Positions 5,285 to 12,204 of a DNA stretch of 17,618 nt are shown here, piece by piece. The notes below the pieces were generated by a model. It searched no databases. It had not been told where the DNA came from and saw nothing but the letters and a program-made list of their open reading frames with translations. Source of the DNA: JBGPBY01 sp041481485 (lineage in GTDB: Bacteria > Acidobacteriota > Terriglobia > 20CM-2-55-15); NCBI GenBank assembly GCA_041481485.1, contig JBGPBY010000100.1:1-17618 (forward strand), read 5' to 3'. Every line of letters begins with the position of its first letter. Position 1 is the stretch's first letter. A program made the translations under genes and the position numbers.

Positions 5285-7775
5285 AGAGTCTGCCAAAGAA
5301 TTTCCCGATCGTCTGTCCCAGACTCCGTACCGTACGGCTCACAGGATTTCCGTGAAGCGGACACGTCATTGACGGAACAGTGCCTGTAATAAACGCTTCC
5401 GAATAGGTTTCCGGACAAGCCGAAACGGCCGGCAGATGACTGAGGGGATCGATCTTCACAAACTCGATTCCCTCCGGCGGAGTGAATCCCATGGCCTCAG
5501 GGTCCGCTGGAGGATAAAGCTGCGCCGCTTTGATCATGAAATCGGTCCAGATCGGGAGAGCAGACTTTGCGCCTTCCAGGTTGAGGTCGTCGTTATTGTC
5601 GAATCCGACCCATGCAATGACGAGAAAGTCTTTCGTGTATCCGGCAAACCAACCGTCGCGTGAGGTTCCGGTTTTGCCGGCGGCTGGCAACGTGAATCCG
5701 CGGGCGCGCACACCGGCAGCGGTTCCTTCGTTAATGACGCCTTCGAGCAGGTGGGTCATCAGGTATGCGACCTGAGGCGTGAGAACCGGTGTTTCTGGAT
5801 ACTTGTACGTCTTCTCGGTTTTTCCGCCTCCAGTGACGCGCAACAACGCATGCGGCTCCAGCCGGACTCCTTCGTTTGCGAACATCGTCCACGCACGTGC
5901 AATCTCAAGGGGAGTGACTTCAAACGCACCCAGTGCGATGGAGGGGTAGGGTTTGATCTTTCCATTCAGTCCTGCGCGCGCCGCGAGTTTGGCCACGCGG
6001 TCGTACCCGATCATTTCCGCGACTTCAACCGTCGGTACATTCAGCGAGTGTTCCAGGGCAACGCGTGCCGAAACCGGATCTCCCCATTTTTCATACTCGT
6101 CATGGAAATTCCCGGGTTCATAGGTGTGCGTGCCGTCATACGTGAACGTCACAGGGTGGTTCGGCAGCATGGTCACCGCGGTGACGATCGGCTTTTCTGA
6201 CTTTTCGGCCGCTTGGGCATCCGAATCGGCCGGGGAGGGCTCCGCCGTATGTTCTTCTCCCTCTTCCGTTCGTTTTCGATGCTCTTCCTGCGCAGCTTCG
6301 AAGGCAGCCGCATAGACGAGAGGCTTAAAGATGGATCCGGGCTGACGAAACGCCTGTGTAATTCGATTGTACTGGCTGGCGCCGTAATCGCTGCCGCCCA
6401 CCATCGCGAGGATGCCGCCGGTGCTGCGTTCCATGGCAATCAATGCGGCCTGAGGATGCGGCAGCTTGTCTGCGTCCTTTTTCCCTTTGTATCGCGGCGC
6501 CAGCTGTTCTTCGACACTCTTCAGTCCCTTGCTGACCGCCTCGACAGCGGCGGCCTGCAGTTCCGGATCGATGGTCGCGTAGACATTCAGGTTGTCATTA
6601 ACCAGGGAGTCATCCGAAAAATCGTGAAGCAATTGTTCGCGGATGTAATCGACAAGATATGGGGCTTCGGCCGAGTCGATTTTTGCCGGAAGGATACTGA
6701 AGTTGGTGGCCTTTGCTTTTGCCGCTTCTTCCTTTGTGATGGTCCCCATGTCCGCCATAGCGGAGATCACCAGGTTTCGCCGTTCTTTCGCTTTTTCAGG
6801 ATGTTTCGTCGGAGAGAACGCCCCATTAGGAGCCGGGATGATACCCACAAGGGTTGCGGCCTCCGGCAGAGTCAGCGCGGTAAGATCCTTGCCAAAGAAG
6901 GTAGCTGCGCCCTCGCTGAAGCCGCGAATATTGAACGAACCGCGCTGTCCAAGATTGATGTCGTTCGCATACATGGTGAGAATCTGCTGTTTGCTGACGC
7001 GGCGTTCCAGCAGTACCGCCATGAACACTTCGTGAACCTTTCGGGACAGCCGCCGATCCGCAGTGAGGAAAAAGTTTTTGGTGAGTTGCTGCGTGAGCGT
7101 GCTCGTGCCGCCTATTCGATGCGAATCGCGAACACTGGCGACGAGAGCACCGACAAGGCGGATGGGGTCAACTCCAAAATGGCTGTAGAACCGGCGGTCT
7201 TCCTGCGCAATCAGCGCATTTACCAGCACGGGCGGCAATTCGTTGAACTCGACAATTCGGCGCTTTTCGCGGCTTTGACTACTGAAGAGATTGGTAACCA
7301 ATTCTTCCGGAAGATAAGCATCGGAAACTTCACCCGACTTGGACTTCACAATGGCAGCGAGCCCGGTCTTGTCAAAATCCAGTCTTGTGGTTTCTCCTGA
7401 TGACGGCCGAATGGTGAGTTTGTTTCCCGACATGTCGTAAAAACCGTTATCTGCGGATTTTGCTCCATTCGGCTCGTATCCGGCGCGCTGCAATCGCGCT
7501 ATAACGGCATCCGGTCGCAATCGCTGTCCGGAATAAATGTGGTATGGCCGGGCATAGACACGGGCGGTGTGCTGGAAGATCTCACCACTGAGAAAGCGGT
7601 CGATGGTCCGGGAATCCTGAACATAGAAATAAAGAACAAACGAAGAGAGGCCGATTAAACCCATCGCGATCACGGACACAAGCACTTTGAACAGGAACGT
7701 ATGAGAGAACTGCCGCAGACGCGCAAAAAGTCCGGATGAGGATGTCCGCTTTGAATTCGGAATTTGCCGGCTCAT
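5235..7775 (-). CDS. Bifunctional penicillin-binding protein, PBP1B type
   Basis: An 846-aa class A PBP that polymerises and cross-links peptidoglycan. Order: cytoplasmic tail (1-28), membrane anchor (about 29-51), a UB2H-like domain (about 72-125; ARVYARPYHIYSG...NKLTIRPS) as in E. coli PBP1B, glycosyltransferase family 51 with catalytic E192 in EDRRFYSHFG and GGTSTLTQQ (222-230), then the transpeptidase with nucleophile S481 in SIFK, SLN (577-579) and KTGT (701-704). A charged insertion (about 494-528, rich in Glu, Lys and Ala) lies between SxxK and SxN. Two cysteines (787, 805) near the end may form a disulfide. The start at 7775 overlaps the formiminotransferase stop as ATGA; upstream residues in the frame are antisense-like. 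No Shine-Dalgarno sequence is seen. RefSeq-style naming might be PBP1A family. Confidence 0.93.
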   Translation of the reverse strand: MSRQIPNSKRTSSSGLFARLRQFSHTFLFKVLVSVIAMGLIGLSSFVLYFYVQDSRTIDRFLSGEIFQHTARVYARPYHIYSGQRLRPDAVIARLQRAGYEPNGAKSADNGFYDMSGNKLTIRPSSGETTRLDFDKTGLAAIVKSKSGEVSDAYLPEELVTNLFSSQSREKRRIVEFNELPPVLVNALIAQEDRRFYSHFGVDPIRLVGALVASVRDSHRIGGTSTLTQQLTKNFFLTADRRLSRKVHEVFMAVLLERRVSKQQILTMYANDINLGQRGSFNIRGFSEGAATFFGKDLTALTLPEAATLVGIIPAPNGAFSPTKHPEKAKERRNLVISAMADMGTITKEEAAKAKATNFSILPAKIDSAEAPYLVDYIREQLLHDFSDDSLVNDNLNVYATIDPELQAAAVEAVSKGLKSVEEQLAPRYKGKKDADKLPHPQAALIAMERSTGGILAMVGGSDYGASQYNRITQAFRQPGSIFKPLVYAAAFEAAQEEHRKRTEEGEEHTAEPSPADSDAQAAEKSEKPIVTAVTMLPNHPVTFTYDGTHTYEPGNFHDEYEKWGDPVSARVALEHSLNVPTVEVAEMIGYDRVAKLAARAGLNGKIKPYPSIALGAFEVTPLEIARAWTMFANEGVRLEPHALLRVTGGGKTEKTYKYPETPVLTPQVAYLMTHLLEGVINEGTAAGVRARGFTLPAAGKTGTSRDGWFAGYTKDFLVIAWVGFDNNDDLNLEGAKSALPIWTDFMIKAAQLYPPADPEAMGFTPPEGIEFVKIDPLSHLPAVSACPETYSEAFITGTVPSMTCPLHGNPVSRTVRSLGQTIGKFFGRLFKPKRETPEQPSTSSR

Positions 7776-8665
7776 TTTGGAATTATATCGGCAAGGCGCG
7801 TCTCCAACACCATTGAAGGTGAGAAAGGTTCCAATCGGATCGTTTTTACGGTGAACTCGATGGATGAACCAAATGCCGCGCGCGGAGCTAACCCGATGAG
7901 TTCGCTGGTGGATGCGCGGGTTCCGCAAGCTTCCGCATGCCGGCTCACCGCAGCATAGGCCTCGAGTAAAGAAGTCTGTTCATAATCGGTAAGGTTCATC
8001 GAAACCTGGGCGTGACCGCGCGACTCGAGAAACACGCCAATCGCTTTCAAAGCGGGAAGTCCGCCGCTGGATGTGCGAATTTGCCGTGCAATTTGTTTCG
8101 CAATCCGAACATCCGCAGTCTCAAGATCCACGTTGTATGCGATCAATGGCTTTCGCGCGCCCACGACGATAGCGCCCGCGGTGGGGTGCAGGTGGGGAGG
8201 TCCAAAATCCGGGAGGCCTCGGACTTCGTGCTCCAGCGTGCGAATCTGTTCGAGCCTCGATCGGTCATGGCGTGTCGCTGCGGCTTCGTACAGGAAGACC
8301 GGGATGTGCAGTTCTTCGGCGATGCGTTGGCCGGTTTTACGCGCGATCTCGACACACTCCGCCATCGTTACTCCTTCGATGGGAACGAAAGGAACGACGT
8401 CGGAGGCGCCCAACCGGGGATGCTCTCCATTCTGGCTGCGTAAATCGATCTGCTGCGTCGCCGCGGCGATGGCAGCAAAGACTCCATCGGCGATTCGTTC
8501 TGGTGTTCCCACAATGGTCAGCACGCATCGGTTGTAGTCCGGATCCACGTGCCGGTCGAGCACATAGACGTCCGGCGTGCTTTGTGCTGCACGCTCGATT
8601 GCATCGACGATATCCCTGCGCCGGCCTTCGCTGAAGTTGGGTACGCACTCGACTATTCGATTCAT
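7772..8665 (-). CDS. ftcD: Glutamate formiminotransferase
   Basis: A 297-aa enzyme that moves the formimino group of formiminoglutamate, from histidine breakdown, to tetrahydrofolate. It opens with MNRIVECVPNFSEGR and carries GEHPRLGASDVVPFVP (80-95). The catalytic histidine is H82, the same number as in mammalian FTCD, which supports the start at 8665 over an in-frame ATG at 8713. It lacks the cyclodeaminase half, which is normal for bacterial single-domain forms. No hut gene is in the window. The start has no good Shine-Dalgarno sequence and lies 12 nt after a perfect 16-bp hairpin. The end overlaps the PBP start as ATGA. It follows a thioesterase gene 52 nt upstream in the same direction. 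Confidence 0.92.
   Translation of the reverse strand: MNRIVECVPNFSEGRRRDIVDAIERAAQSTPDVYVLDRHVDPDYNRCVLTIVGTPERIADGVFAAIAAATQQIDLRSQNGEHPRLGASDVVPFVPIEGVTMAECVEIARKTGQRIAEELHIPVFLYEAAATRHDRSRLEQIRTLEHEVRGLPDFGPPHLHPTAGAIVVGARKPLIAYNVDLETADVRIAKQIARQIRTSSGGLPALKAIGVFLESRGHAQVSMNLTDYEQTSLLEAYAAVSRHAEACGTRASTSELIGLAPRAAFGSSIEFTVKTIRLEPFSPSMVLETRLADIIPK
7782..7787 (-). promoter_or_regulatory. TATAAT box before the PBP start
   Basis: An exact TATAAT on the minus strand, 6 nt before the PBP ATG, inside the last codons of ftcD. GTGTTG lies 17 bp upstream, a poor -35. If active, it would give a leaderless PBP mRNA independent of the upstream operon. The ATGA overlap equally supports simple read-through, so the box may be chance. 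Confidence 0.3.
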
Positions 8666-8677
8666 GGGTGACGTTTC

Positions 8678-8721
8678 TTGAATGAATGCGATTCCCCGAT
8701 TCTCCAATCGCATTCATTCAA
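8678..8721 (-). promoter_or_regulatory. Perfect 16-bp inverted repeat upstream of ftcD
   Basis: TTGAATGAATGCGATT (8678-8693) is the exact reverse complement of 8706-8721, separated by a 12-nt loop. In minus-strand RNA it forms a 16-bp stem whose loop carries GGAG. The stop codon of the thioesterase (8718-8720) is within the first arm, and the ftcD start is 12 nt beyond the second. No U-tract follows, so it is not a standard terminator. It could be an mRNA processing or stability element, a translation control hairpin, or a DNA operator. Confidence 0.75.
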
Positions 8722-9155
8722 TGCTGCACCCCCCTCAACAGTTCCATATACCGCTCCGAAATCGACATCGATTTCCCTTCGAGGCTCATCGCAACATGGA
8801 CAGTCTTGCCTTCGGCAAGAATCGCTTTCGTATTTTCATTCACGATCGAATACACAAATGTGATCAATCTGCGGTTCAACCGCTCCACCCACGTGCGGAC
8901 GAGAATGCTGTCGTCGTAGCGCGCCGGCAAGATATACCGGCAAGTCGCTTCGGCGACGGCCATATGTGCTCCTTCGACCTCCATCTCCCGATAATCGAAA
9001 CCCACGCTCCTGCAGTAATCCGTTCTCCCCATCTCCATCCATACCAGATAGTTCGCGTAATAGATGACTCCCATCTTGTCGGTTTCCGCATAGCGCGCGC
9101 GGAATCGCGTTTCGCTGATGTGCGGTGCGGGCTCTGGTTGCGGATATTGGCTCAT
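8718..9155 (-). CDS. Hotdog acyl-CoA thioesterase (YbgC/4HBT family)
   Basis: A 145-aa single hotdog-fold protein that hydrolyses acyl-CoA thioesters. The family signature is RYAETDKMGVIYYANYLVWM (21-40), with the catalytic aspartate at D26, followed by the hotdog helix MEMGRTDYCRSVGFDYREME. Later strands include VRTWVERLNRRLITFVYSI. Family members act on 4-hydroxybenzoyl-CoA, short branched acyl-CoA or acyl-ACP in the Tol-Pal cluster. No tol/pal gene is near, and the acyl-CoA neighbours suggest a CoA-recycling or overflow role for the mutase pathway (inference). Its start shares one base with the hydratase stop (TGATG, 9153-9157). A perfect hairpin starts at its stop codon. Confidence 0.88.
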   Translation of the reverse strand: MSQYPQPEPAPHISETRFRARYAETDKMGVIYYANYLVWMEMGRTDYCRSVGFDYREMEVEGAHMAVAEATCRYILPARYDDSILVRTWVERLNRRLITFVYSIVNENTKAILAEGKTVHVAMSLEGKSMSISERYMELLRGVQH

Positions 9156-9928
9156 CAGCTGGCCCAGGGAGGCGTTCCCCGTGACAGGAAAGCCCGGATG
9201 CCGGCCTGCGCGTCCGCGCTGGCCCGGGAACAGACACTTGCCATAGCTGTGATTTCCGACATCGATTCCACGGGATGCCCGGAAACGGTCAGAATCAAAG
9301 CTTTAGTTGCCGCGATCGCTTCCGGAGATGCGGACATAATCTCCCGGATTTTCGACTCGATCATCGCATCCATCGCCGATTCATCAGGAACGATGTGCTG
9401 GACGAGGCCAATTCTCTGAGCCGTTTCCGCACCGAATTTCTCACCAGTCAGAAAATACTCTCGTGCGTTGGCCGCACCAATTCGCGCGACGACAAAAGGG
9501 CTGATGAGTGCGGGCACGATTCCCCATTTCACTTCCGTAAATCCGAATTGAGCCGATTCGACCGCAACTCCGATGTCGCAGGCAGCGACAAGTCCGGAGC
9601 CTCCGCCAAGGGCCGCTCCATGAATCCGGGCGATCACAGGTTTCGGACAGCGGACAACGGAAAGAAACATTTCGATGGCGGCCTGGGCGTCGCGCAAATT
9701 CTCTTCCGCTGTGAAACGGGCAACCCGCTTTGTCCAGTTCAGATCGGCGCCGGAGCTGAATGATTTTCCAGTGCCGCGAAGAACAATTGCACGTACCGCC
9801 TGCTGTGCACCGATCTCCTTGAACTTAGCAGTCAGTTTGTGAATGACTTCTTCATTGAATGCGTTGTGGACTTCCGGACGATCCAGGATGACGTGAGCCA
9901 CGCCGTTGTGGAATTCAGTTTTGACCAT
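9155..9928 (-). CDS. Enoyl-CoA hydratase family, methylglutaconyl-CoA-hydratase-like
   Basis: A 257-aa crotonase-fold enzyme. The oxyanion-hole elements are SSGADLNW (58-65) and HGAALGGGSGL (103-113); the likely catalytic glutamate is E132 in FGFTEVKWGIVPA (128-140). The combination SGADLNW plus FTEV.xGIVPALISPFV is what I associate with methylglutaconyl-CoA hydratase (LiuC/GnyH) of leucine and isovalerate breakdown. No isovaleryl-CoA dehydrogenase, methylcrotonyl-CoA carboxylase or HMG-CoA lyase is in the window, so the exact substrate is uncertain. Its start overlaps the B12-subunit gene by 14 nt and its end overlaps the thioesterase gene by 1 nt, so it belongs to one translationally coupled unit with the mutase. 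Confidence 0.88.
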   Translation of the reverse strand: MVKTEFHNGVAHVILDRPEVHNAFNEEVIHKLTAKFKEIGAQQAVRAIVLRGTGKSFSSGADLNWTKRVARFTAEENLRDAQAAIEMFLSVVRCPKPVIARIHGAALGGGSGLVAACDIGVAVESAQFGFTEVKWGIVPALISPFVVARIGAANAREYFLTGEKFGAETAQRIGLVQHIVPDESAMDAMIESKIREIMSASPEAIAATKALILTVSGHPVESMSEITAMASVCSRASADAQAGIRAFLSRGTPPWAS

Positions 9929-10322
9929 TCGACCGTACGTGTTTCCGAATATAGGCGATGATGTCTTCGGTGGACGCGCCAGGCTGGAATACCTCGCTCA
10001 CACCAAGCTCCTTGAGTTTGGGAATATCGGGATCGGGAATAATCCCGCCCACGACCACGAGCACATCATCGAGCTTTTCCTTTTTCATCAGTTCGAGGAT
10101 CCGCGGGCAAAGCGTCATGTGCGCGCCGGAGAGAACGGAGAGACCGATGACGTTCACATCTTCCTGAAGCGCAGCGCTGACAACCTGTTCAGGAGTCTGC
10201 CGCAGTCCCGTATAGATAACCTCAAAGCCCGCATCGCGAAATGCGCGGGCGATAATTTTGGCTCCGCGATCGTGGCCATCCAGTCCCGGTTTGGCGACAA
10301 GCACTCGAATTCGTTCCGGCAT
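9915..10322 (-). CDS. Cobalamin-binding subunit of acyl-CoA mutase
   Basis: A 135-aa flavodoxin-like B12 domain. DGHDRG (15-20) carries the axial cobalt ligand H17. The nucleotide-tail pocket is represented by GLSVLSGAH (about 60-68) and VVGGIIPD (about 89-96). It corresponds to the C-terminal domain of single-chain methylmalonyl-CoA mutase and to IcmB/small-subunit proteins. Its ATG shares one base with the stop of the catalytic-subunit gene (TGATG, 10320-10324), the usual way to keep the two subunits in step. It overlaps the next gene by 14 nt. Confidence 0.93.
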   Translation of the reverse strand: MPERIRVLVAKPGLDGHDRGAKIIARAFRDAGFEVIYTGLRQTPEQVVSAALQEDVNVIGLSVLSGAHMTLCPRILELMKKEKLDDVLVVVGGIIPDPDIPKLKELGVSEVFQPGASTEDIIAYIRKHVRSNGQN

Positions 10323-11899
10323 CAGATTATGGATTCCTCGTACACGCCGTAAACAGCGCGCAGTGCATCGCAGATTTCACCCAGCGTCGCGTAGGATCGC
10401 ACACAGTCCAGGACAAAGGGCATCATATTCTTGTCGCCGGCAGAGGCCGCGGAAGTCAGGGCCTCAAGGGTATCCCGCACACGGCCATTATCGCGGCGTT
10501 CGCGAAGCTGCTTGAGTTTGGCGGTTTGGTGTTCGGCCACTGTTTCGTCGATCTGCAACACAGGAATCTGCTCGTCGTGGCTGACGTAATCGTTAACGCC
10601 CACAATAATCTTCTCTTTGCGTTCGACCGCCATTTGATATGTGTAGGAGGCATCCTGAATCTCACGCTGCGGAAAGCCTTGCTCGATGGCAGCGACCATT
10701 CCGCCCATGGCATCGAGACGTTCAAAATATTCCCAGCATCCCTTTTCCATGTCGTTTGTCAGAGTTTCAAGAAAGTAGGATCCGCCAAATGGATCCACGG
10801 TTTTCGTCACTCCGGTTTCGTGCGCAATGATCTGCTGCGTCCGCAGGGCAATTCGCGCGGCGTGTTCGGTGGGCAGCGCAAGAGACTCGTCAAGGGCATT
10901 GGTGTGCAGCGACTGTGTGCCTCCGAGCACAGCCGAGAGTGCCTGGAGCGCCACCCGAACAATGTTGTTGTTGGGCTGCTGAGCCGTCAATGCGCATCCT
11001 GCCGTTTGGGTGTGGAATCTCAGCACGGAGGAGCGGGGATCCCTGGCGCCAAACCGCTCGGTCATGACTTTGTACCAGATTTTTCGCGCGGCCCGATACT
11101 TGGCGATTTCTTCAAAGAAGTCGCTGTGAGCGTTAAAGAAGAACGACAGGCGAGGGGCAAAGTCGTCGATTTTCAAACCTGCACGGAGAGCCCATTCGAC
11201 ATACTCAATTCCGTCATAAAGCGTGAATGCGAGTTCCTGCAGTGCGGTCGATCCCGCCTCGCGAATATGGTATCCACTTACCGAAATTGTGTTCCATTGC
11301 GGAACGAACTTTGTTCCGAATTCGAATGTGTCGACCACCAGCTTCATCGATGGCCTTGGCGGAAATATGAAAGTCTTTTCGGCGATGTATTCCTTGAGGA
11401 TGTCGTTTTGGATGGTGCCGCGCAGTTCGGTCCACGGAATCCCTTGTTTTTCGGCCACGGCAAGGTACATCGACCACAGGATCGTCGCGGGCGCGTTGGT
11501 GGTCATCGACGTGCTGATCCGGTCGAGCGGCAAACCCTCAAAGAGCGTTTCCATGTCGGCCAGTGAGTCGATGGCGACTCCGCACTTGCCGACCTCACCT
11601 TCGGACATGGGATGGTCGGAATCGTATCCCATCAGGGTCGGAAGGTGGAATGCGACGGAAAGCCCGGTTTGACCCTGGCTGAGCAGAAAGCGATACCGGC
11701 GATTCGTATCTTCAGGAGTGCCGAAGCCGCTGAACTGTCGCATCGTCCACAACCGTTCCCGATACATCGTGGGATAGATTCCCCGCGTGTATGGGGACTC
11801 TCCGGGTTTTCCGGGGTCCGGAACAGGGCTGGTGTAGATTTCGTCGACAGGCACGCCGGAAATCGTCGTGAATGTCCGCTCTTTAAGGTCTTTGCTCAT
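10322..11899 (-). CDS. B12-dependent acyl-CoA mutase, catalytic subunit
   Basis: A 525-aa TIM-barrel subunit of the methylmalonyl/isobutyryl-CoA mutase family, which rearranges acyl-CoA carbon skeletons by an adenosylcobalamin radical. Recognisable parts are TRGIYPTMYRERLWTMRQF (38-56), GLSVAFHLPTLMGYDSDHP (79-97), GTIQNDILKEY (161-171), WNTISVSGYHIREAGST, RFHTQTAGCALTAQQPNNN and LGGTQSLHTNALDE. The Tyr that marks methylmalonyl-CoA mutase (Tyr89 in P. shermanii) is Phe here (F56, codon 11734-11732), as in isobutyryl-CoA mutase. The Arg207 position is Glu (E174, codon 11380-11378). The usual AFD is AFH (H85). So it is probably not a standard methylmalonyl-CoA mutase. The start at 11899 is preferred because a TATAAT box lies between it and an in-frame ATG at 11926, which remains possible. 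Confidence 0.92.
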   Translation of the reverse strand: MSKDLKERTFTTISGVPVDEIYTSPVPDPGKPGESPYTRGIYPTMYRERLWTMRQFSGFGTPEDTNRRYRFLLSQGQTGLSVAFHLPTLMGYDSDHPMSEGEVGKCGVAIDSLADMETLFEGLPLDRISTSMTTNAPATILWSMYLAVAEKQGIPWTELRGTIQNDILKEYIAEKTFIFPPRPSMKLVVDTFEFGTKFVPQWNTISVSGYHIREAGSTALQELAFTLYDGIEYVEWALRAGLKIDDFAPRLSFFFNAHSDFFEEIAKYRAARKIWYKVMTERFGARDPRSSVLRFHTQTAGCALTAQQPNNNIVRVALQALSAVLGGTQSLHTNALDESLALPTEHAARIALRTQQIIAHETGVTKTVDPFGGSYFLETLTNDMEKGCWEYFERLDAMGGMVAAIEQGFPQREIQDASYTYQMAVERKEKIIVGVNDYVSHDEQIPVLQIDETVAEHQTAKLKQLRERRDNGRVRDTLEALTSAASAGDKNMMPFVLDCVRSYATLGEICDALRAVYGVYEESII

Positions 11900-11915
11900 C
11901 GGCCGCTCTGCATAG

Positions 11916-11921
11916 ATTATA
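11916..11921 (-). promoter_or_regulatory. TATAAT box of the acyl-CoA mutase operon
   Basis: An exact TATAAT on the minus strand, 16 nt before the ATG at 11899. Transcription from it would begin near 11909, after the alternative ATG at 11926, which is why the shorter start is preferred. The -35 region is poor (CGTCTC). It would drive the mutase, B12 subunit, hydratase and thioesterase genes, and possibly ftcD and the PBP. Confidence 0.4.
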
Positions 11922-11998
11922 GCCATATAGCGAGCTGAGAGACGATTCGCTGGATGTGTCGTGCCTCCGGCACTTACGGAATTTGGACCGGACGCCCA

Positions 11999-12052
11999 CC
12001 ACGGGCTTACGCCCGTGGCTATAAGACTGCCGCCGCTAACGCGGCTGGGAAC
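11999..12052 (+). repeat. Interspersed double-hairpin repeat, copy B
   Basis: Hairpin 1: CCACGGGC (11999-12006) pairs with GCCCGTGG (12011-12018) around TTAC. Hairpin 2: GCCGC (12032-12036) pairs with GCGGC (12041-12045) around TAAC. Against copy A, stem position 5 is changed from C:G to G:C with both arms altered, so pairing is preserved. The linker and the 3' tail GGCTGGGAAC are also shared. It lies 28 bp from the inverted copy C, making a REP/BIME-like pair. Confidence 0.8.
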
Positions 12053-12080
12053 CGCCGCCGCCCGTCAGGTTTAGTTTTGA

Positions 12081-12128
12081 GCCGCGGAGCGGCGGCAGTT
12101 TCCCATAGCCCCCGGCGTAAGCCGGGGG
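12081..12128 (-). repeat. Interspersed double-hairpin repeat, copy C (inverted)
   Basis: Read on the minus strand: hairpin 1 CCCCCGGC-TTAC-GCCGGGGG (12128-12109), a linker CTATGGGAAACT, then hairpin 2 GCCGC-TCC-GCGGC (12092-12081). Against copies A and B, stem position 3 is C:G instead of A:T, again with both arms changed. It lies after the 3' end of the leftward DUF2157-like gene, so it is transcribed as a strong hairpin there. Confidence 0.8.
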
Positions 12129-12152
12129 GAAAGAATTTCAAGACTAACCAGA

Positions 12153-12165
12153 GCGCCGGAGGCGC
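12153..12165. repeat. Small GC hairpin next to the repeat pair
   Basis: GCGCC (12153-12157) and GGCGC (12161-12165) around GGA, in the context GAGCGCCGGAGGCGCGACAG. I believe this is a second, short interspersed motif common in Acidobacteria and Planctomycetes, but only one copy is in the window. It could help end transcripts of the leftward membrane-protein genes. Confidence 0.4.
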
Positions 12166-12204
12166 GACAGATCAAGAAATTCCATTTTTCCTGCTCGATT
12201 TTGT

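Larger units (their letters stand above)
11927..12204. other. 278-bp gap holding repeats only
   Basis: This is the longest non-coding stretch in the window. It contains the mutase promoter region, two double-hairpin repeats in opposite orientation and a separate small hairpin. I see no protein-coding gene. An open frame across it is only the repeat read through, giving a peptide like PPRAYARGYKTAAANAAG. Confidence 0.7.

Noticed and set aside
6213..7400. 395-aa + strand open frame opposite the PBP gene
   Set aside because: Fully antisense to a PBP with all catalytic motifs. The translation has no recognisable domain and no ribosome site. It is a GC-bias shadow.
8666..8713. Longer ftcD start at 8713
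   Set aside because: It would put the start codon inside the 16-bp stem and add 16 residues not seen in the family. With the start at 8665 the catalytic His falls at 82, as in mammalian FTCD.
10526..11566. 346-aa + strand open frame opposite the mutase gene
   Set aside because: Antisense to conserved mutase sequence, with no domain character.
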